Assembly (NCBI RefSeq): GCF_000428765.1
Contig: NZ_AUAO01000001.1
Location: 496,001 to 560,000 of the forward strand
Length of the DNA stretch: 64,000 nucleotides
Direction of reading: 5' to 3'
Origin: Brevundimonas aveniformis DSM 17977
GTDB lineage: Bacteria > Pseudomonadota > Alphaproteobacteria > Caulobacterales > Caulobacteraceae
The notes under the pieces were generated by a model. That model did not search any database. It was not told the DNA's origin and saw only the letters and a list, made by a program, of their open reading frames with translations. A program made the translations under genes and the position numbers. Positions 63,301 to 64,000 of this stretch are shown here, piece after piece; the first letter of the stretch is position 1, and the number at the start of each line of letters is the position of its first letter.

Positions 63301-64000
63301 TTAACGCCCCGACGCCTCCGCCAGCACCGCCCCATACCCCGGCGCGACCTCCATTGCCTCTGTCACCCCCTTCTCCGCCAGCAGGCGGTGCGCCCGCTTC
63401 AGGCTCCAGCAGGGCAGGTGCATGAAAATGTGGTGCTCGGCGTGGAAATTGACCCAGTAGGGGGCGATGAAGGCGCGCTCCCACCAGGCGGCGTGGGTGG
63501 TGCGGGCCTGGCGCAGGGGGTCGATCTCGGAGTTCTCGACGCAGGCGTGCTCGGCGATGTTCCTCAGGCGCGTCACCATCGGAAACCAGGTCGCCAGCGG
63601 CAGGAGCCACAGCGCAAAATACGCCCACCAGACCCCCGCCAGGATCGCCCCAGCCAGCATCGCGCCATTGACCAGCAGGAACGGCGCCGCCGACCGGGCG
63701 GTGACGCGGGCGCCTTCCGGCAGATCCTCATCGGGCGGCACCCGCACGAAAAACGGCGCGATCCGCTGTTTGAAGAAGGTCTGGCCGGTCAGGTCGCGGA
63801 TGATCTTGCGCCTGAGCGAGGCGCGCGTCACCGGAAACGGCGCCGACAGCGGCAGGTCCGGGTCTTCAACCTGCTGGGCGTATTTGTGGTGGCTCAGGTG
63901 ATAGGGACGATAGGCGCTCAGGCTGGCGCCGATGGGCACAGCGCACAGCCAGTGGCCGACCCAATCATTGACCTTGAGGTTGGGATGCAGCCCCGCATGG
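63301..64000 (-). CDS. Fatty acid desaturase, truncated by window edge
   Basis: This is the C-terminal part of a membrane di-iron desaturase. The frame is open from 64000, with HAGLHPN at the edge, and two of three His boxes are visible: HLSHHKYAQ and NFHAEHHIFMHLP. The first box (H-x-x-x-H) lies beyond the window. Hydrophobic pairs sit around 63600-63700. A GTG at 63939 is not a plausible start because the preceding in-frame residues are also homologous. It may introduce a double bond into membrane acyl chains or carotenoid-like lipids. Confidence 0.85.
   Translation of the reverse strand, partial: HAGLHPNLKVNDWVGHWLCAVPIGASLSAYRPYHLSHHKYAQQVEDPDLPLSAPFPVTRASLRRKIIRDLTGQTFFKQRIAPFFVRVPPDEDLPEGARVTARSAAPFLLVNGAMLAGAILAGVWWAYFALWLLPLATWFPMVTRLRNIAEHACVENSEIDPLRQARTTHAAWWERAFIAPYWVNFHAEHHIFMHLPCWSLKRAHRLLAEKGVTEAMEVAPGYGAVLAEASGR

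Overview
The window is a gene-dense, high-GC stretch of an alphaproteobacterial chromosome. Caulobacteraceae (Brevundimonas-like) is the most likely source, judged from the protein families: a Fur that lacks the C-terminal CxxC pair, an Nfu-type scaffold linked to tsaB, a J-domain protein next to cobS, an RcnB-like Asp/Arg-rich exported protein, class I PHA synthase, and 6S RNA upstream of the 5-formyl-THF cyclo-ligase gene. No database search was run, so the genus is an inference.

Layout. 1-4.1 kb: the end of a secreted protein, a decayed HxlR regulator, a Flp pilin, then a translationally coupled ppiC-argJ-mutT set. 4.3-9.4 kb: secA, a run of small genes (ABM-fold, unknown, isoprenylcysteine-methyltransferase-like, DoxX-like) and the RcnB-like protein. 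9.5-13.4 kb: a hybrid histidine kinase, bolA, and the J-domain/cobS pair. 13.4-15.3 kb: the one clearly accessory segment, a higB-higA-X operon whose third gene looks like a PD-(D/E)XK nuclease-fold protein, with a well-formed promoter/operator and a 600-base gene-free stretch containing an inverted-repeat element. 15.3-24.9 kb: Na+/H+ antiporter, a frameshifted HTH gene, YebC, a heme-barrel protein, ppa, a Tat-exported prolyl oligopeptidase, ymdB-fthC and 6S RNA. 25-31 kb: mnmA with a coupled internally duplicated protein, MgtC-like and POT transporters, and nfuA-tsaB-rimI-fur. 31-43 kb: two MFS transporters, GST, a 3D-domain protein, ferredoxin-NADP reductase, chorismate mutase, M20 peptidase, LysR regulator, phaC and a CDF transporter. 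43-54 kb: lepA, an RND efflux pair, a TPP enzyme and two acyl-CoA dehydrogenases. 54-64 kb: an envelope-precursor block (phosphomannomutase/phosphoglucomutase, glmM, glmS, galU) with coaBC, and a truncated fatty acid desaturase at the edge.

Most of the window is core metabolism and housekeeping. The best candidate for something undescribed is the higB-higA-X operon: its promoter is nearly consensus, its palindromic operator sits between -35 and -10, the predicted transcript is essentially leaderless at higB, and the third gene starts inside the higA stop codon. Secondary points are the 39%-identical internal duplication in the protein coupled to mnmA, a ~60-residue insertion in SecA, a one-base frameshift in a homopolymer of an HTH gene, and dispersed intergenic hairpins.
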